A stretch of DNA of 64,000 nucleotides. Origin: Clostridium_AW malenominatum (GTDB lineage Bacteria > Bacillota > Clostridia > Clostridiales > Clostridiaceae). The position numbers were made by a program, and so were the translations under genes. Positions 8,233 through 16,600 of this stretch are shown piece after piece; position 1 is the first letter of the stretch; the number at the start of each line of letters is the position of its first letter. The notes below the pieces were generated by a model, which searched no databases, was not told the DNA's origin, and saw only the letters and a list, made by a program, of their open reading frames with translations. The stretch lies in assembly GCF_039521365.1 (NCBI RefSeq), contig NZ_BAAACF010000001.1, positions 744,001 through 808,000 on the forward strand, in the 5' to 3' direction.

Positions 8233-9462
8233 ATGTTTAGCATTAGGAAAGAAGATAAATGGATAAAAATCAGTCTTATGATTATTTTATCGCTGTTTTT
8301 TATATTAAATCTCTACTCGGTTTTGAAATATGGAAATTTAAACTATCTTGGGAGCTTTGAGAAATTTGATAACGATGATGTAAAATACATAAGAAGTGCC
8401 TGGGAACTTATTGATAGTGGACACTTTATATATCATAAGGTTGATGAACCAACGGTTTTTATAATGCCTGGGTTAATTTATACCCTTGCTTTTTTTATGA
8501 AGCTATTTGGAAAGTTTGGTGGGATTACAGCCTTTAGAGTTTTTCAGGCTGTAATTCAAGTGGGGTCAATGTATTTTTTATTTCTCATTGGAAGAAAAGT
8601 ATTTAACAGCAGGGTGGCACTTATTGGATGCATATTAAATGCATTATATGTTGTTGAATACTACGCACCAACATTGATATTAACTGAAATTATTTTTAAG
8701 TTTCTACTCTTGGTTCTAATATATGTTTCCATTTGTGCCGTTGAAGAAAAAAATATGATGTTGTATACTATAGGAGGGGTTGTTTGGGGGCTTGGATGCC
8801 TTGTCAGGCCAACAATTGCAGCTTACCCAATAGTTATTCTTATAATGTGGATAATTAAAAAATACACCATTAATGAAATGGTAAAATATACAATAGTTAC
8901 AACACTTGTATTTTCATTAATAATGGGACCCTGGTGGATTAGAAACTATATTGCATTTGATCGATTCATACCCCTTACCATGTCGTCAGGAAACCCCTTT
9001 CTTCAGGGAACCTATGTAAATTACAATCATGAGAATGAATATACCACCTATGAGCTAGGAAAAACAGTTATAGAAACGAATCAAAATGAAATAAATGCAG
9101 GGTTATACAGACTTAAAACCTATGGAAGAAAAGAGCCCTTAAAATATATTTATTGGTATACCATAGGAAAGTCATGGTATCTTTGGAACTCCCCTTTCTA
9201 TTGGAAAAGTGTCTTCGGAGTATCCTTCAACGCTGTAACAATATACCATTACATAGTTCTTTTACTTGGAATAATTTCAACCATAGTTTTATTTAAGAAA
9301 AGAGAGAAGAAGTTTATATTTTTGTTTTTAACAATATTGTTTTTTAATCTTATATATTTACCCTACTTTACCTTTTCAAGATATTCCTACCCAATAATGC
9401 CAATAGTTTGCATTATAGGTGGTTTTGGAGTATATGAAGTTCTAGTTAAAAGGAGGTTGTGA
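8233..9462 (+). CDS. GT-C (ArnT/PMT-like, family 39) glycosyltransferase
   Basis: About 409 residues with roughly ten membrane helices. An acidic pair in the first outer loop (KFDNDDVKYIRSAWELI) fits the catalytic Asp of GT-C enzymes, and FIMPGLIYTLAFFMKLFG and GCLVRPTIAAYPIVI are typical of family 39. Such enzymes use polyprenyl-phosphate sugars outside the membrane to modify lipids, wall polymers or proteins. ATG 8233 follows AGGAGTG; an upstream in-frame ATG at 8194 lies inside the previous gene and was rejected. Its acceptor is unknown. Confidence 0.85.
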   Translation: MFSIRKEDKWIKISLMIILSLFFILNLYSVLKYGNLNYLGSFEKFDNDDVKYIRSAWELIDSGHFIYHKVDEPTVFIMPGLIYTLAFFMKLFGKFGGITAFRVFQAVIQVGSMYFLFLIGRKVFNSRVALIGCILNALYVVEYYAPTLILTEIIFKFLLLVLIYVSICAVEEKNMMLYTIGGVVWGLGCLVRPTIAAYPIVILIMWIIKKYTINEMVKYTIVTTLVFSLIMGPWWIRNYIAFDRFIPLTMSSGNPFLQGTYVNYNHENEYTTYELGKTVIETNQNEINAGLYRLKTYGRKEPLKYIYWYTIGKSWYLWNSPFYWKSVFGVSFNAVTIYHYIVLLLGIISTIVLFKKREKKFIFLFLTILFFNLIYLPYFTFSRYSYPIMPIVCIIGGFGVYEVLVKRRL

Positions 9463-9463
9463 T

Positions 9464-10159
9464 TTGGATAAGCAGCGAATTTTAATAGTTGATGATGAAG
9501 AAGATATTAGAGATTTACTGGAAATATACCTTATTAATGAGGGATATGAGGTTGTTAAGGTTGCTGATGGCTTTGAAGCACTTGAGGTTCTTGAAGGGAA
9601 AGAGATTAATTTGATAATACTTGATATAATGATGCCTAAAATGGATGGAATTCAGGCCTGTATGAAAATAAGGAAGGAAAAAAATGTTCCTATAATAATG
9701 CTCTCTGCGAAAAGTGAGGATATTGACAAAATACTTGGTTTAAATACAGGTGCGGATGATTATGTAACAAAGCCTTTTAATCCACTTGAGATTGTTGCGA
9801 GAGTTAAGTCCCAGCTTAGAAGGTGCACCATGATGAGTACACCCAAAGAAATAAAATCCGATGAGGAAATCGAAATAAGCGGACTTGTAATAAACACTGC
9901 AACCCATCAGGTTAGGGTTGATGAAAGAGAAATAAGGCTTACTCCAACTGAATTTTCAATTCTTGAGGTTTTGGCAAGAAATAAGGGAAGAGTTTTAAGT
10001 ACAGAGGTAATATATGAGAGGGTTTGGAATGAGCCCGCCTATGAATCTGAAAATACTGTTGCAGTTCATATAAGAAACATAAGGGAGAAGATAGAGATAA
10101 ATCCTAAGGAACCAAGATACATAAAGGTTGTATGGGGGGTAGGCTATAAAGTTGAGTAG
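9464..10159 (+). CDS. OmpR-family response regulator
   Basis: The 231-residue protein has a receiver domain (residues 1-118) with acidic residues in VDDEEDIRD, phospho-acceptor Asp in IILDIMMPKMDG and Lys in YVTKPFNP, and a winged-helix output domain (135-231) with RLTPTEFSILEVLARNKGR. It starts at TTG 9464, ten bases after AGGAGG and two bases after the preceding stop, so it is cotranscribed with the glycosylation genes. It resembles VanR-like regulators of cell-envelope stress. Its target is probably this operon. Confidence 0.92.
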   Translation: MDKQRILIVDDEEDIRDLLEIYLINEGYEVVKVADGFEALEVLEGKEINLIILDIMMPKMDGIQACMKIRKEKNVPIIMLSAKSEDIDKILGLNTGADDYVTKPFNPLEIVARVKSQLRRCTMMSTPKEIKSDEEIEISGLVINTATHQVRVDEREIRLTPTEFSILEVLARNKGRVLSTEVIYERVWNEPAYESENTVAVHIRNIREKIEINPKEPRYIKVVWGVGYKVE

Positions 10160-11456
10160 TAATAACGAATCAGAAAAGGTCATTGTATTGAAGGGAAAAA
10201 CATTAAAGATAATATCATTGATAATAAGGCTTTTTATAAGTCTTATTATAGCTTTTATAGGGCAAAGCTTGTTGGTATCTTTATTAAACATATACTATTA
10301 CCCAATCTTACGTAGTTGGCCATATTTTAATAACTACACACTAATTGGACTCACCATATTTATAGTATGTTTCTTTTTAGGAACTAAAATAAAGAGTATA
10401 GGAAATATTTTTACTGCCATATATAAATTTAATATGAAATACATGATGAGAAGCATAGGCATTGAAGTTTTTGTAGCTAATCTCACAAGCCTCATTGCAG
10501 CAGGAGTAGTGTATTTTACTTCTTTTAACATTAGTTTTGGAAACAATATTGCAGCAGTACTTTGGGCTGTGCCAGCATATATTTTAGTTTTTCATTTCTT
10601 AACCAGGAAAAAGATTAAATACGTAAAGGAAATTACAGATGGTATACAGGAGATTTCAAAAGGCAACCTTGACTTTAAAGTAGCTGAAAAGGGAAATGAT
10701 GAATTTAAGATTCTTGCAAAAAATATAAACAGGATGTCAGTGGAACTTAAAAACAAGATTGAGGATGAAAGAAAGGCTGAGCAAACGAAAAATGAGCTTA
10801 TTACCAATGTGTCCCATGATTTGAAGACTCCTCTTACAACAATTATAGGATACCTGACACTTGTTAAGGATAAAAAGTATGATAGTGAAAAAAATATGGA
10901 TGACTACATTGAAAGAGCCTATTCAAAGTCCTTGAGACTAAAAAAGCTTATTGAGGATTTATTTGAGTACACTAAAATTACCAACGGAGTTATAAAGGTT
11001 AATAAAACCAATGTTAACCTGGTTGAGCTTATGGAGCAACTCATCGGAGAAATGTCTGTTTTAGCAAAGGAGAACAATTTATCCATTGAAAGGGATTATT
11101 CCAGTGCTGAAATATATGTGAATGTTGATTCGGATCTAATGGCGAGAACCTTTGAAAATATACTTTCAAATTCAATCAAGTATAGTTATAAAGAATTAAA
11201 TGGAAAAATAAAGGTTACTATAAAACAAGATGGGGATCATGTGACTTTGTCAATTGAAAATCAGGGCGACACAATTCCAACTGAAATGCTGCCGTTGTTA
11301 TTTGAAAGATTTTATAGAGTTGATAAATCAAGAAATTCAAAGATATTAGGTTCCGGTCTCGGACTTGCAATTGCAAAAAGTATTGTAGAGCTTCATGGTG
11401 GAACTATCAATGCAGAGTCTGAGGCCAATAGAGTTAAAATAAATGTTATTTTATAA
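10152..11456 (+). CDS. Sensor histidine kinase, VanS-like
   Basis: A 434-residue membrane kinase. Two pairs of hydrophobic segments occupy residues about 15-45 and 55-150, followed by a HAMP region and the phospho-acceptor helix VSHDLKTPLTTIIGYL. ATP-binding boxes follow as NILSNSIKYS, FERFYRVDKSR and GSGLGLAIAKSIVELHGG. TTG 10152 overlaps the response regulator gene by eight bases. Short outer loops suggest it senses something in or near the membrane. It should phosphorylate the preceding regulator; an envelope or antibiotic signal is inferred from context. Confidence 0.9.
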   Translation: MSSNNESEKVIVLKGKTLKIISLIIRLFISLIIAFIGQSLLVSLLNIYYYPILRSWPYFNNYTLIGLTIFIVCFFLGTKIKSIGNIFTAIYKFNMKYMMRSIGIEVFVANLTSLIAAGVVYFTSFNISFGNNIAAVLWAVPAYILVFHFLTRKKIKYVKEITDGIQEISKGNLDFKVAEKGNDEFKILAKNINRMSVELKNKIEDERKAEQTKNELITNVSHDLKTPLTTIIGYLTLVKDKKYDSEKNMDDYIERAYSKSLRLKKLIEDLFEYTKITNGVIKVNKTNVNLVELMEQLIGEMSVLAKENNLSIERDYSSAEIYVNVDSDLMARTFENILSNSIKYSYKELNGKIKVTIKQDGDHVTLSIENQGDTIPTEMLPLLFERFYRVDKSRNSKILGSGLGLAIAKSIVELHGGTINAESEANRVKINVIL

Positions 11457-11568
11457 ATAATATCCAATGATAAATGGAGCATAGGTACTGTTAATTTATT
11501 TAGTGGAATAATGTAACTTTAATAAGGAAAAACTATGGTTTAGAATTCATATGGAAAGGATGAATAAT

Positions 11569-12792
11569 ATGTCTTCAAACCATAGTATTTTTGTTTATAA
11601 TGAAATTGGAAAATTAAAATCCGTTCTTCTTCATTGTCCAGGTGAAGAAATAGAAAACATAGTACCAGATTACCTAAGAAGACTTTTGTTTGATGAAATT
11701 GCATATTTAGATCAGGCCCGCAGAGAACATAATCAATTTGCGGATATTCTGAGAAATGAAGGAGTAGAGGTTATATATCTTACAGATCTAATGGCAGAGG
11801 TTTTAGAGGATGCAGAAGTTAGGAAAGAATTTTTAAAGGAATTCATGGAGGAAGGAAAAGTTGTAACAGGAGGGCTTCAAGAGGCTATAATAGAGTTTTT
11901 AGACCCTTATTCCCCAAAGGAATTTATAAAGAAATGTATAGCGGGAGTTAGAAAAGAAGAACTTAAACATATAAAGCCTAAATCATTGGGTGATATGGTT
12001 AAAAATCCGTATCCTTTTTATTTAGATCCTATTCCTAATATGTATTTCCAAAGAGATCCCTTTGCTTCTATTGGAAATGGAATTTCCCTAAATGTTATGG
12101 CTAATGAAACCAGAAATAGAGAAACTATATTTGCAAAGTATATTTTTAAATATCATCCTAGATTTAAAGGTGTACCTAGATGGTACAACAGAGATAAAAC
12201 TCACCCAATTGAAGGGGGAGATATTTTGGTTCTTTCTGACAAAGTTTTAGCTGTAGGAATTAGTGATAGAACTGAACCGATAGCTATCGAAAGGTTAGCT
12301 TACAATCTTTTAAGCTCCCAGGAAAGTTTTGAAACTGTTTTAGCTTTTGATATTCCAAAGACAAGGGCCTTTATGCATTTAGATACAGTATTTACTATGG
12401 TTGATTATGATAAGTTTACTATATACCCAGGCATAGAAGCTCCTCTAGACGTATATAGTATTACCAAAGGGAAAAATAATGAAATTAGTATTAAATATGA
12501 GCAGGATGATTTATCCAATACATTAAAAAAATACTTAAACTTACCGGCGGTAAATTTAATCAGGTGCGGAGATGGAGATAGTATTGCAGCTAGCAGAGAA
12601 CAGTGGAATGATGGAAGTAATACCCTAGCTATTTCACCAGGGAAGGTTGTTTGCTATAATCGTAATCGTGTAACAAATGAAGCTTTAAGGAGAAATAATA
12701 TAGAGGTGCTAGAATTTGAATCCTATGAATTATCACGAGGACGAGGAGGGCCAAGATGCATGAGTATGCCTTTGGTTAGAGAAAATCCATAA
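11569..12792 (+). CDS. arcA: Arginine deiminase
   Basis: This enzyme hydrolyses arginine to citrulline and ammonia, the first step of the arginine deiminase pathway. The family landmarks are present: GKLKSVLLHCPGEEIENI at the N-terminus, FQRDPFASIGNGI, HPIEGGDIL, the histidine in AFMHLDTVFTMVD, and the nucleophilic cysteine in GGPRCMSMPL near the C-terminus. ATG 11569 gives 407 residues, the usual length, and has an AAGGA site; an upstream ATG at 11551 is less likely. The partner genes arcB and arcC are not in this window, so citrulline use must be encoded elsewhere. Confidence 0.95.
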   Translation: MSSNHSIFVYNEIGKLKSVLLHCPGEEIENIVPDYLRRLLFDEIAYLDQARREHNQFADILRNEGVEVIYLTDLMAEVLEDAEVRKEFLKEFMEEGKVVTGGLQEAIIEFLDPYSPKEFIKKCIAGVRKEELKHIKPKSLGDMVKNPYPFYLDPIPNMYFQRDPFASIGNGISLNVMANETRNRETIFAKYIFKYHPRFKGVPRWYNRDKTHPIEGGDILVLSDKVLAVGISDRTEPIAIERLAYNLLSSQESFETVLAFDIPKTRAFMHLDTVFTMVDYDKFTIYPGIEAPLDVYSITKGKNNEISIKYEQDDLSNTLKKYLNLPAVNLIRCGDGDSIAASREQWNDGSNTLAISPGKVVCYNRNRVTNEALRRNNIEVLEFESYELSRGRGGPRCMSMPLVRENP

Positions 12793-12803
12793 TAAAGATA
12801 TTC

Positions 12804-12832
12804 TTGAAAATTTGTGAAAACTCTTGTATGAT
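12804..12832 (+). promoter_or_regulatory. Vegetative promoter of the leader after arcA
   Basis: TTGAAA (12804-12809) and TATGAT (12827-12832) are 17 bases apart, a near-ideal sigma-A pair placed 11 bases after the arcA stop codon. It should start a transcript at about 12839 that runs into a long leader. Confidence 0.75.
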
Positions 12833-12880
12833 ATAGATTATAATCAAAATAATTTAGAATTAACATAAGGGGAGTGCTTT

Positions 12881-12904
12881 ATGAGTACGGTAGTTCTTAA
12901 CTAA
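12881..12904 (+). CDS. Seven-codon leader peptide ORF (possible)
   Basis: ATG AGT ACG GTA GTT CTT AAC then TAA encodes MSTVVLN. It has a strong AAGGGGAG ribosome site and lies about 40 bases after a good promoter. Short translated leaders ahead of terminators often act as ribosome-stalling sensors. Nothing else proves translation; a chance ORF this short is common, but the ribosome site is unusually good. Confidence 0.45.
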   Translation: MSTVVLN

Positions 12905-12979
12905 CCAACTAAATAGTTGTTTCTTAAAAAATTTAAAGCCTGAATATTTTAGGTTTATTTGTTGATAAATTTTTTAAGA
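12903..12979 (+). promoter_or_regulatory. Paired arms after the leader ORF
   Basis: A perfect 14-bp inverted repeat (12922-12935 with 12966-12979) starts 17 bases after the short ORF and encloses a small hairpin AAGCCT/AGGTTT. CAACTA-AA-TAGTTG (12907-12919 region) forms another hairpin right at the stop codon. The 11 bases AACCAACTAAA at 12903-12913 are also the exact complement of TTTAGTTGGTT at 13178-13188, 265 bases downstream, so alternative folds are possible. Confidence 0.45.
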
Positions 12980-13028
12980 GTAAGTTAAGACACGGATAGC
13001 ATTCAACCTTATTGATATACGTTAATAG

Positions 13029-13052
13029 ACCGTGCTTTTGCACGGTATTTTT
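13029..13052 (+). terminator. First terminator in the BpsA-like leader
   Basis: ACCGTGC pairs with GCACGGT across a four-T loop, followed by ATTTTT. It could end the leader transcript or act as a conditional terminator ahead of the polyamine synthase gene. Confidence 0.85.
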
Positions 13053-13113
13053 ATGTTTAAATATAGTATTTAGTCTATATTTTTATAACTATTAGATATA
13101 TACTAAAGGATTA

Positions 13114-13158
13114 AAAGGCTGTGGTGATTTTGTGTTGCTATGGCCTTTATATTTTTCT
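13114..13158 (+). terminator. Second terminator-like hairpin in the leader
   Basis: AAAGGCTGTGG (13114-13124) pairs with CTATGGCCTTT (13138-13148), 11 pairs with some G-U, followed by ATATTTTTCT. Two such hairpins in one leader suggest attenuation. Confidence 0.55.
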
Positions 13159-13254
13159 ATTCATGTCCTAGCTTACTTTTAGTTGGTTGGTACAAATGTA
13201 TATATTATTCAAGGAAAATAGAAAAGAGTTATATAAATATGGAGGGAATTAAAA

Positions 13255-14439
13255 TTGAATAATAAATATGAATGGGACTACCTACAGCAAGTAAGTGAAA
13301 ATGTTAATATAGAGGATGGAAAACAGTGTATAGAAAAAGTGTTGATAAACATTTATTTTAAAGAAGGCATTTCTACTAAGGAGTTGGCAAGAAATAATTT
13401 ACTACCAATTCCTATAATTACAGCAATTAAAAAGGAATTCATTAAATATGGATTATTAGTACAGTATAAGGGGATAAGGCTTACAACAAAAGGCAAATCT
13501 TTTATGGAAGACGAGCTAGGATTTAAAGGATTAAACAAAAATTTATATGCGAAATTGTTATCAGAACCTTGGGAGGAACACGAGGAAATTCTTGATATAA
13601 AAGAAGAAGTAAGTGAAATATTTATAAAGCGACCTCAGGCTAATGTGATAATAGATCAATCTAAATGTACTGTTGACACTGCTGTTCGAAGGGCAGTGTT
13701 GGCACTTACAAATTCCGTATTAATAAATAAGAAAATTTTATGCATAGGTGACGATGACTTAGTGAGTATAGCCATAGGATTTTTATTGAAAAAATTGTTT
13801 GTTGATATAAAGTATTGTAAAACAACGATTTGCGTAATGGATATTGATGAAAGGATTCTTAATTATATTCAAGGAGTAGCTGATAAAGAGAATTTACCTA
13901 TTAAATGTTATCATACAAATTTTAAGCTACCATTATCAAAAGAATTTAAGGAAGGTTTTGATTGCTTTTTTACTGACCCACCCTATACTCTTCAAGGAAT
14001 GAACTTATTTATGTCTAGAGGAATTGAAGCTTTAAAAAAGGAGAAGGGTATGCCAATTTTTCTTTCATACGCTCATAAATCACCAGAGTTTGATTTTACA
14101 ATGCAAAAGAGTTTTATAAATATGGGACTTATGATTTCAAAAATCTTAAGTGCATTTAATAGCTATGAGGGAGCAGGTATAATTGGAAATACAGGACAAA
14201 TGATTATTCTTAAAACTACTAGTAAAAGCAAACCATTAATAGAAAGTTCTTATAATGGATTAATTTACACAGGGGAATTTAAGATTACAGTTCGACAGTA
14301 TAAATGTAAAGAATGTGGTGAAATAACTAAAGTAGGTATATCAGAGAATATCAAAACCATAGAAGAACTAAAAGAAAGAGGTTGTGGTAAATGTAATACA
14401 TCCATATTTAAAATTTGTGAAAAAACAAAAATAGTTTAA
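13255..14439 (+). CDS. BpsA-like branched-chain polyamine synthase (DUF43 family)
   Basis: A 394-residue protein. An N-terminal winged-helix-like region (about 1-95) is followed by a Rossmann-type catalytic domain with IGDDDLVSIAIGFLLK and FTDPPYTLQGM, the two signature motifs of N4-bis(aminopropyl)spermidine synthases. The C-terminus holds two cysteine pairs (CKECG and CGKC), a possible zinc ribbon. Known members add aminopropyl groups from decarboxylated AdoMet to spermidine in thermophiles; here DPPYT replaces their DPPET. TTG 13255 follows GGAGGG at eight bases. Arginine deiminase upstream hints at nitrogen or polyamine metabolism. The family is fairly sure, the product inferred. Confidence 0.8.
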   Translation: MNNKYEWDYLQQVSENVNIEDGKQCIEKVLINIYFKEGISTKELARNNLLPIPIITAIKKEFIKYGLLVQYKGIRLTTKGKSFMEDELGFKGLNKNLYAKLLSEPWEEHEEILDIKEEVSEIFIKRPQANVIIDQSKCTVDTAVRRAVLALTNSVLINKKILCIGDDDLVSIAIGFLLKKLFVDIKYCKTTICVMDIDERILNYIQGVADKENLPIKCYHTNFKLPLSKEFKEGFDCFFTDPPYTLQGMNLFMSRGIEALKKEKGMPIFLSYAHKSPEFDFTMQKSFINMGLMISKILSAFNSYEGAGIIGNTGQMIILKTTSKSKPLIESSYNGLIYTGEFKITVRQYKCKECGEITKVGISENIKTIEELKERGCGKCNTSIFKICEKTKIV

Positions 14440-14461
14440 AGTAATTGAAGCATCACTATAC

Positions 14462-14502
14462 AAGGCTGCAACAAAGGGCTAAAAACCTTTTGTTACAGCC
14501 TT
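14462..14502. terminator. Bidirectional terminator between convergent genes
   Basis: AAGGCTGCAACAAAGG and CCTTTTGTTACAGCCTT form a stem of about 16 pairs. It serves the polyamine synthase gene on the plus strand and overlaps the stop codon of the minus-strand GIY-YIG gene. Confidence 0.85.
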
Positions 14503-15576
14503 TATATTTAGAAGTTTATTAATTTCGTTATTAAAATCTACATCATTTATATTTTCTAGCCATTTTTCAGAAATTATAATATGTTTGCAGTTATTAGCTT
14601 GGCTTTTTAAGTAAGTATATATTATCTGGGCTTCATCTAGCTCCTCTTTTCCTAATTCTTTTGGATCTTCTTCATACTTCTGGTTAAAGTAAAATACAAT
14701 GTTATCTTTTAAAGTTCTTTTTAGTCTTTCTAAATCTTTTAAAGCATAGTGCTCTCTGAAAAGAATTTTATTTCCTTTGATAAGAAAAAATTTAATATTA
14801 TCATTGCTTAGAGGTTCAAGTAAAGCTATGTTTTTATTTTCCACTGAGAATTCTAGAACTTTAACTTTGCTTGTTAAGTAATTTACTGCGCTTAAATAAT
14901 CTCTATATTTAATAGCCTTTTCAAAATCAAATTTTTCTGATGCAGTATTCATATTGAGTTCTAGTTCTTCAACAATGCTTTTATCACTTCCATTAAGTAG
15001 GCCTAGTATTTTATTAAATATATGGAAGCACTTTTCCTTAGAATCATTACCCAAACACATGCCAATGCACAAGCCTAAGGAGTAGTTTAAGCAAGAGGAA
15101 GCTTTTTTAGAATTATTATTACATTGTATTTTGCAACATTCCTTTATTCCTTCAATGGCTCTTTCTACTGTGTTTTTATGTGTGTATGGTCCAAAATAAA
15201 AACCTTCACTGTTTTTGTTATACTCTATTGATAGATCGATATAAGGATGTTTTTCATTGAACTTTGCTTTTAAGTAGCAATAAGATTTAGGGCTTTTCAT
15301 TTGTCTATTGTACATGGGTTTTATCTGTTGTATTAATTTGCATTCTAACATAAAGGCTTCAAATTCCGTGTCAGTAATTATGTAATCAAAGTCTTTTAGA
15401 TTTTTAACTAACTTTAAAACCTTAGGAGAATGGGACTTTGAGTTTTGAAAATAAGATGAAACTCTATTTTTTAAGTTTTTTGATTTACCCACATAAATTA
15501 TGCTGTTAAGAGAATCTTTCATAAGATATACCCCAGGGCAAGAAGGAAGTTTTTTAATTTTTTCTTTTAAGTCCAT
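14479..15576 (-). CDS. UvrC-like GIY-YIG nuclease lacking the C-terminal half (Cho-like)
   Basis: The 365-residue protein begins with a GIY-YIG nuclease domain (CPGVYLMKDSLNSIIYVGKS at residues 13-32, with the FYFGPYTHKNTVERA region later), followed by a UVR motif near 205-240 (NTASEKFDFEKAIKYRDYL) that in UvrC contacts UvrB. Full UvrC has about 600 residues with an RNase H-like nuclease and helix-hairpin-helix domains, which are missing here. E. coli Cho has the same lack and makes only the 3' incision in nucleotide excision repair. The start follows AGGAGG. No frameshift is visible, so it looks like a stable shorter paralogue. Confidence 0.82.
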   Translation of the reverse strand: MDLKEKIKKLPSCPGVYLMKDSLNSIIYVGKSKNLKNRVSSYFQNSKSHSPKVLKLVKNLKDFDYIITDTEFEAFMLECKLIQQIKPMYNRQMKSPKSYCYLKAKFNEKHPYIDLSIEYNKNSEGFYFGPYTHKNTVERAIEGIKECCKIQCNNNSKKASSCLNYSLGLCIGMCLGNDSKEKCFHIFNKILGLLNGSDKSIVEELELNMNTASEKFDFEKAIKYRDYLSAVNYLTSKVKVLEFSVENKNIALLEPLSNDNIKFFLIKGNKILFREHYALKDLERLKRTLKDNIVFYFNQKYEEDPKELGKEELDEAQIIYTYLKSQANNCKHIIISEKWLENINDVDFNNEINKLLNIKAVTKGF

Positions 15577-15612
15577 ACTATCTCCTCCTAGAAATATAAT
15601 AAGATATATCAG

Positions 15613-16476
15613 TTATATATTGTATTTATAGTATTGCTTAGGGGACAGTTGAAATTCCTTTTTAAAGGCTCTTACAAAGCTAGAATAATCTCCAAAGCCA
15701 CAAAGGGAGCAAACTTCTCCAGCAGCAATGCCACTTTTTATAAGATCTGAGGCCTTTAAAAGCCTCTTTTTTTGTATATAGTTATACAAAGTATAACCTG
15801 TTTCTTCTTTGAATAAATGCATCAAATAATATTTATTTAGATAAACTTTTTTTGAAAGAATATCTATAGATAAATCCTTATCAAGACTTGAATTTATAAA
15901 ATTCAAAATATGTTCTATCCTAGGGTCGTATTTAATGTCATCTATGTTTTTGTTAATATCCATTCCAAGAAATAATCTATTTATTTTTACCATGAACTGA
16001 AGGAATAAAGAATTTCTTAATATACTACTACCAAACGCTCTATCATGTATGGAGTCTTCAAGATCGTCTAAGTTTTGTTTTAATAAGTTTATCTGGTTTT
16101 TGTTTACTCTAATAAGATTGAGCTTTCTTTCATATGCCAATTGGAAACAGCTTAGAAGATCACAATTATTTTTATTATGTTCTTCTAAAAATAATGGGTT
16201 TAACCAAAGTATCATTCTTTCATAAGGAGCGGTTGGGCTTATTATTGGGAGATGAAGATCATTTTTGCCAACTAATAATATATCCCAAGGCTTTAGTTTA
16301 TAAGACTTTCCTTCAATTATGTATGTTACTTCTCCTGATATAAAAATAATTATTTTATTAAAATCGTGGTAGTGAAATTCAATTTCATTTTTTTTCTGGT
16401 CCTTTAGATTAAAGAAAAGAAAATCTTCGTTAAGATAACCTCTTTTTATCTTTCCTATAGAAACATTATCGTCCAT
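15613..16476 (-). CDS. AraC-family regulator with N-terminal cupin domain
   Basis: The 287-residue protein has an N-terminal cupin-like sensor (residues about 20-100, with FHYHDFNKIIIFISGEVTYI) and a C-terminal double helix-turn-helix domain (about 185-287) ending FVRAFKKEFQLSPKQYYKY. It is divergent from the dicarboxylate-type symporter gene, with 124 bases between them, and so is a good candidate to control it. ATG 16476 follows AGAGGTG. The effector is unknown but is probably a small organic acid or amino acid. Confidence 0.88.
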   Translation of the reverse strand: MDDNVSIGKIKRGYLNEDFLFFNLKDQKKNEIEFHYHDFNKIIIFISGEVTYIIEGKSYKLKPWDILLVGKNDLHLPIISPTAPYERMILWLNPLFLEEHNKNNCDLLSCFQLAYERKLNLIRVNKNQINLLKQNLDDLEDSIHDRAFGSSILRNSLFLQFMVKINRLFLGMDINKNIDDIKYDPRIEHILNFINSSLDKDLSIDILSKKVYLNKYYLMHLFKEETGYTLYNYIQKKRLLKASDLIKSGIAAGEVCSLCGFGDYSSFVRAFKKEFQLSPKQYYKYNI

Positions 16477-16600
16477 ACAAACACCTCTATTATATTATAG
16501 CAGTTTATACAATAAATTCAGCATTAAATACAATAAAAATAGCAAATATAGCGAATATAATAATTAATAAGAATTAAAGATTTATAGGAGTTGAATATGT

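Noticed and set aside
15641..15651. GGGGACAGTTGA in the AraC gene as another REP-like copy
   Set aside because: It differs from the consensus after GTT (GA rather than AA) and lies in coding sequence typical of AraC C-termini, so it is probably chance.
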